Assembly (NCBI GenBank): GCA_022701845.1
Contig: JAKONS010000253.1
Location: 1-7,232 of the forward strand
Reading direction: 5' to 3'
Source: Burkholderiaceae bacterium
GTDB lineage: Bacteria; Pseudomonadota; Gammaproteobacteria; Burkholderiales; Burkholderiaceae
DNA: 7,232 nucleotides
Shown: in pieces, positions 5,908-7,232 of the stretch
How the letters are laid out: every line of letters starts with the position of its first letter
Numbering within the stretch: position 1 is the first letter of the stretch
Notes under the pieces: generated by a model
What the model saw: the letters and a program-made list of their open reading frames with translations, nothing else
The model's database searches: none
What the model was told of the DNA's origin: nothing
Program-made: the position numbers and the translations under genes

Positions 5908-6843
5908 ATGTCGATCTCCACCACCCTGGCGGCCTGGCTGGCGCCGCCCGAAGCCGACTCCCGCCGCGCGCCGCTGCCCACGGTGATGCTGTTCCTGGCG
6001 CCGGCGCTGCTGTTCTACGCGGCGCTCACCGCCTACCCGGTGCTGCGCACCTTCTACAACAGCTTCTTCGTGGTGGCCGACATCGCCTCGTCGGAATTCG
6101 TCGGCTGGCGGCACTATGCCGAGGTCATGCAGGACGAGACCTTCTGGGCAGCGGTGCGCAATACCGCCATCTGGTCGGTGGTGGGGCCGGTGCTCGACGT
6201 GGTGGTGGGCCTGCTGCTGGCCCTGTGCCTGTACGCCGGCGTGCCGTTCTCGCGCTTCCTGCGGGTGGCCTGGTTCACGCCGGTGCTGCTGTCGTACGTG
6301 GTGGTCGGGATCATGTGGGTGTGGATCTACAACTACGACTGGGGTGTGGTGAACGTGTGGCTGCGCGCGCTCGGCCTGCCGGGCCTGGCAAAGGCATGGC
6401 TGGGCGACCCGCAGTTCGCGCTGGGTGCGCTCATCGTCACCCACGCCTGGAAGTGGGCCGGCTTCAACATGGTGGTGTGCCTGGCGGCGCTGCACTCGCT
6501 GCCGTCGGAGGTGCTGGAAGCCGCCGAGCTCGACAACTGCGGCTGGTGGCAGAAGCTCGTCCGGATCATCGTGCCGATGCTGTGGCCGACGCTGCTCAAT
6601 CTGTACATCCTGGCCTTCATCGGAAAGATGAAGGTGTTCGATCTGGTCTGGATCATGACCGAGGGCGGCCCGGTGTGGTCCACCGAGACGGTGTCGACCT
6701 ATGTCTACAAACGCGCCTTCAACTGGAACACCTTCGACCTGGGCTATCCCTCGGCCATCGCGGTGGTGTGGTTCTTCGTGGTGGTCGGCTTCGTGGTGTT
6801 CTTCAACCTGATCTTCCGCCGCCGCGAGCGCATGGAGTACTGA
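5908..6843 (+). CDS. Carbohydrate ABC transporter permease, MalF/UgpA type
   Basis: A 311-residue inner-membrane protein with about six predicted transmembrane segments, roughly at residues 25-47, 88-110, 120-141, 171-195, 218-240 and 283-303. The cytoplasmic EAA loop that contacts the ATPase begins at Glu204 and ends with IIVP; the normally conserved glycine after the Asp is Asn210 and the following Ala is Cys211 (EAAELDNC). The length and the FNMVVCLAALHSLP segment before the EAA loop fit the first permease of CUT1 importers. It starts 10 nt after the solute-binding gene with only a weak, GC-rich Shine-Dalgarno, so coupling to upstream translation is likely. It should form a heterodimeric channel with the next gene product. 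The family assignment is secure. Confidence 0.93.
   Translation: MSISTTLAAWLAPPEADSRRAPLPTVMLFLAPALLFYAALTAYPVLRTFYNSFFVVADIASSEFVGWRHYAEVMQDETFWAAVRNTAIWSVVGPVLDVVVGLLLALCLYAGVPFSRFLRVAWFTPVLLSYVVVGIMWVWIYNYDWGVVNVWLRALGLPGLAKAWLGDPQFALGALIVTHAWKWAGFNMVVCLAALHSLPSEVLEAAELDNCGWWQKLVRIIVPMLWPTLLNLYILAFIGKMKVFDLVWIMTEGGPVWSTETVSTYVYKRAFNWNTFDLGYPSAIAVVWFFVVVGFVVFFNLIFRRRERMEY
6834..6837 (+). promoter_or_regulatory. Ribosome binding site of the second permease gene
   Basis: GGAG lies inside the last codons of the first permease gene, 7 nt before the ATG at 6845. It supports that start and shows the two permease genes are translated as a coupled pair. Confidence 0.55.
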
Positions 6844-6844
6844 C

Positions 6845-7232
6845 ATGGCCACCCCCGTCCCGCTGCCGGTCGAGCGACCGTACACACCCGCCACCAGCTG
6901 GTCGACCACCCTGACCGGCATGCTGCGCAACGGCGGGCTGATGGCCGCGGTGGTGCTGTACACCCTGTACTCGGCCCTGCCTTTCCTGTGGGTCGGCACC
7001 ATGTCGGTCCGCACCACCTCGGAGATCAGCGCGTCGCACTTCGCCTGGCCCGAAACCTTTCACTGGGACAAATTCCGGGTGGCCTGGGTGGACAGCAACT
7101 TCGCCCAGTATTTCTGGAACAGCGCGACGGTGGTGGTCAGCTCGGTGGCCATCGTCACCCTGCTGGGTGCGGCGGCGGCCCACTGCCTGGCGCGCTTCAA
7201 CTTTCGCGGCAACCGGCTGGTGTATTTCATCC
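6845..7232 (+). CDS. Carbohydrate ABC transporter permease, MalG/UgpE type (5' part only)
   Basis: The ATG at 6845 follows the TGA of the first permease after a single base. The frame stays open to the window end, giving 129 codons of a gene that continues outside. The visible part has a hydrophilic N-terminus of about 30 residues and a first membrane segment around 31-50 (LMAAVVLYTLYSALPFLWV). It continues with the TMSVRTTSEI region, the periplasmic stretch FHWDKFRVAWVDSNFAQYFWNS, and a second membrane segment from TVVVSSVAIVTLLGAAAAHCLARF into a following FRGNRLVYFI. This matches the second permease of CUT1 importers, whose N-terminal region reads similarly (N-S-x-x-V before TM2, A-x-x-x-A-R-F after it). 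The EAA loop lies beyond the window. An ATP-binding subunit is expected further downstream, but that cannot be seen. Confidence 0.9.
   Translation, partial: MATPVPLPVERPYTPATSWSTTLTGMLRNGGLMAAVVLYTLYSALPFLWVGTMSVRTTSEISASHFAWPETFHWDKFRVAWVDSNFAQYFWNSATVVVSSVAIVTLLGAAAAHCLARFNFRGNRLVYFI

Noticed and set aside
4542..5981. Minus-strand open frame of about 480 codons over the solute-binding protein gene
   Set aside because: It is a shadow of a well-supported plus-strand gene with a signal peptide and family motifs; the composition is biased and without motifs.
5776..7017. Minus-strand open frame of about 410 codons over the permease genes
   Set aside because: It is His/Arg/Gln-rich and antisense to two membrane-protein genes with clear CUT1 permease features.

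Overview
The window reads as a high-GC proteobacterial chromosome segment, most likely a betaproteobacterium of the order Burkholderiales. This is judged from the strong G/C third-position bias and the kind of catabolic gene cluster, not from a marker gene. Coding density is high. Seven protein-coding genes are visible: four on the minus strand and three on the plus strand, diverging from one 209-bp intergenic region at 4366-4574. The long antisense reading frames over these genes are GC-rich shadows.

The minus-strand operon, in order of transcription, encodes an IlvD/Edd-family sugar-acid dehydratase (4365-2644), a LigI/COG3618-type amidohydrolase (2647-1808), an atypical short-chain dehydrogenase/reductase (1796-1011) and a DapA-family lyase (965-30). 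The genes are tightly packed: a GTGA start/stop overlap, an 11-nt gap whose stop codon merges with the next Shine-Dalgarno, then a 45-nt gap. The plus-strand operon encodes a periplasmic solute-binding protein (4575-5897), a MalF-type permease (5908-6843) and the first 129 codons of a MalG-type permease (from 6845, cut by the window end). Together these are a CUT1-type carbohydrate ABC importer. Its ATPase is not in the window.

The simplest reading is an uptake-plus-catabolism locus for an unidentified sugar, sugar acid or lactone. The importer brings in the compound. The four enzyme families match the successive chemistries of a non-phosphorylative sugar pathway: oxidation, lactone opening or isomerisation, dehydration to a 2-keto-3-deoxy acid, and cleavage or further dehydration. 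The substrate cannot be read from the sequence, and two enzymes carry departures from their family signatures: SDR Tyr/Lys to Ser/Arg, and GQLGE in the DapA homolog.

The intergenic region is strikingly symmetric. Two 11-bp perfect palindromes, TATTGTCAATA and its reverse complement, lie 77 bp apart centre to centre. Each contains the TTGACA -35 box of one outward-facing promoter, with a -10-like hexamer exactly 17 bp downstream. One regulator bound at both sites would be expected to control both operons together. No regulator gene is present in the window.
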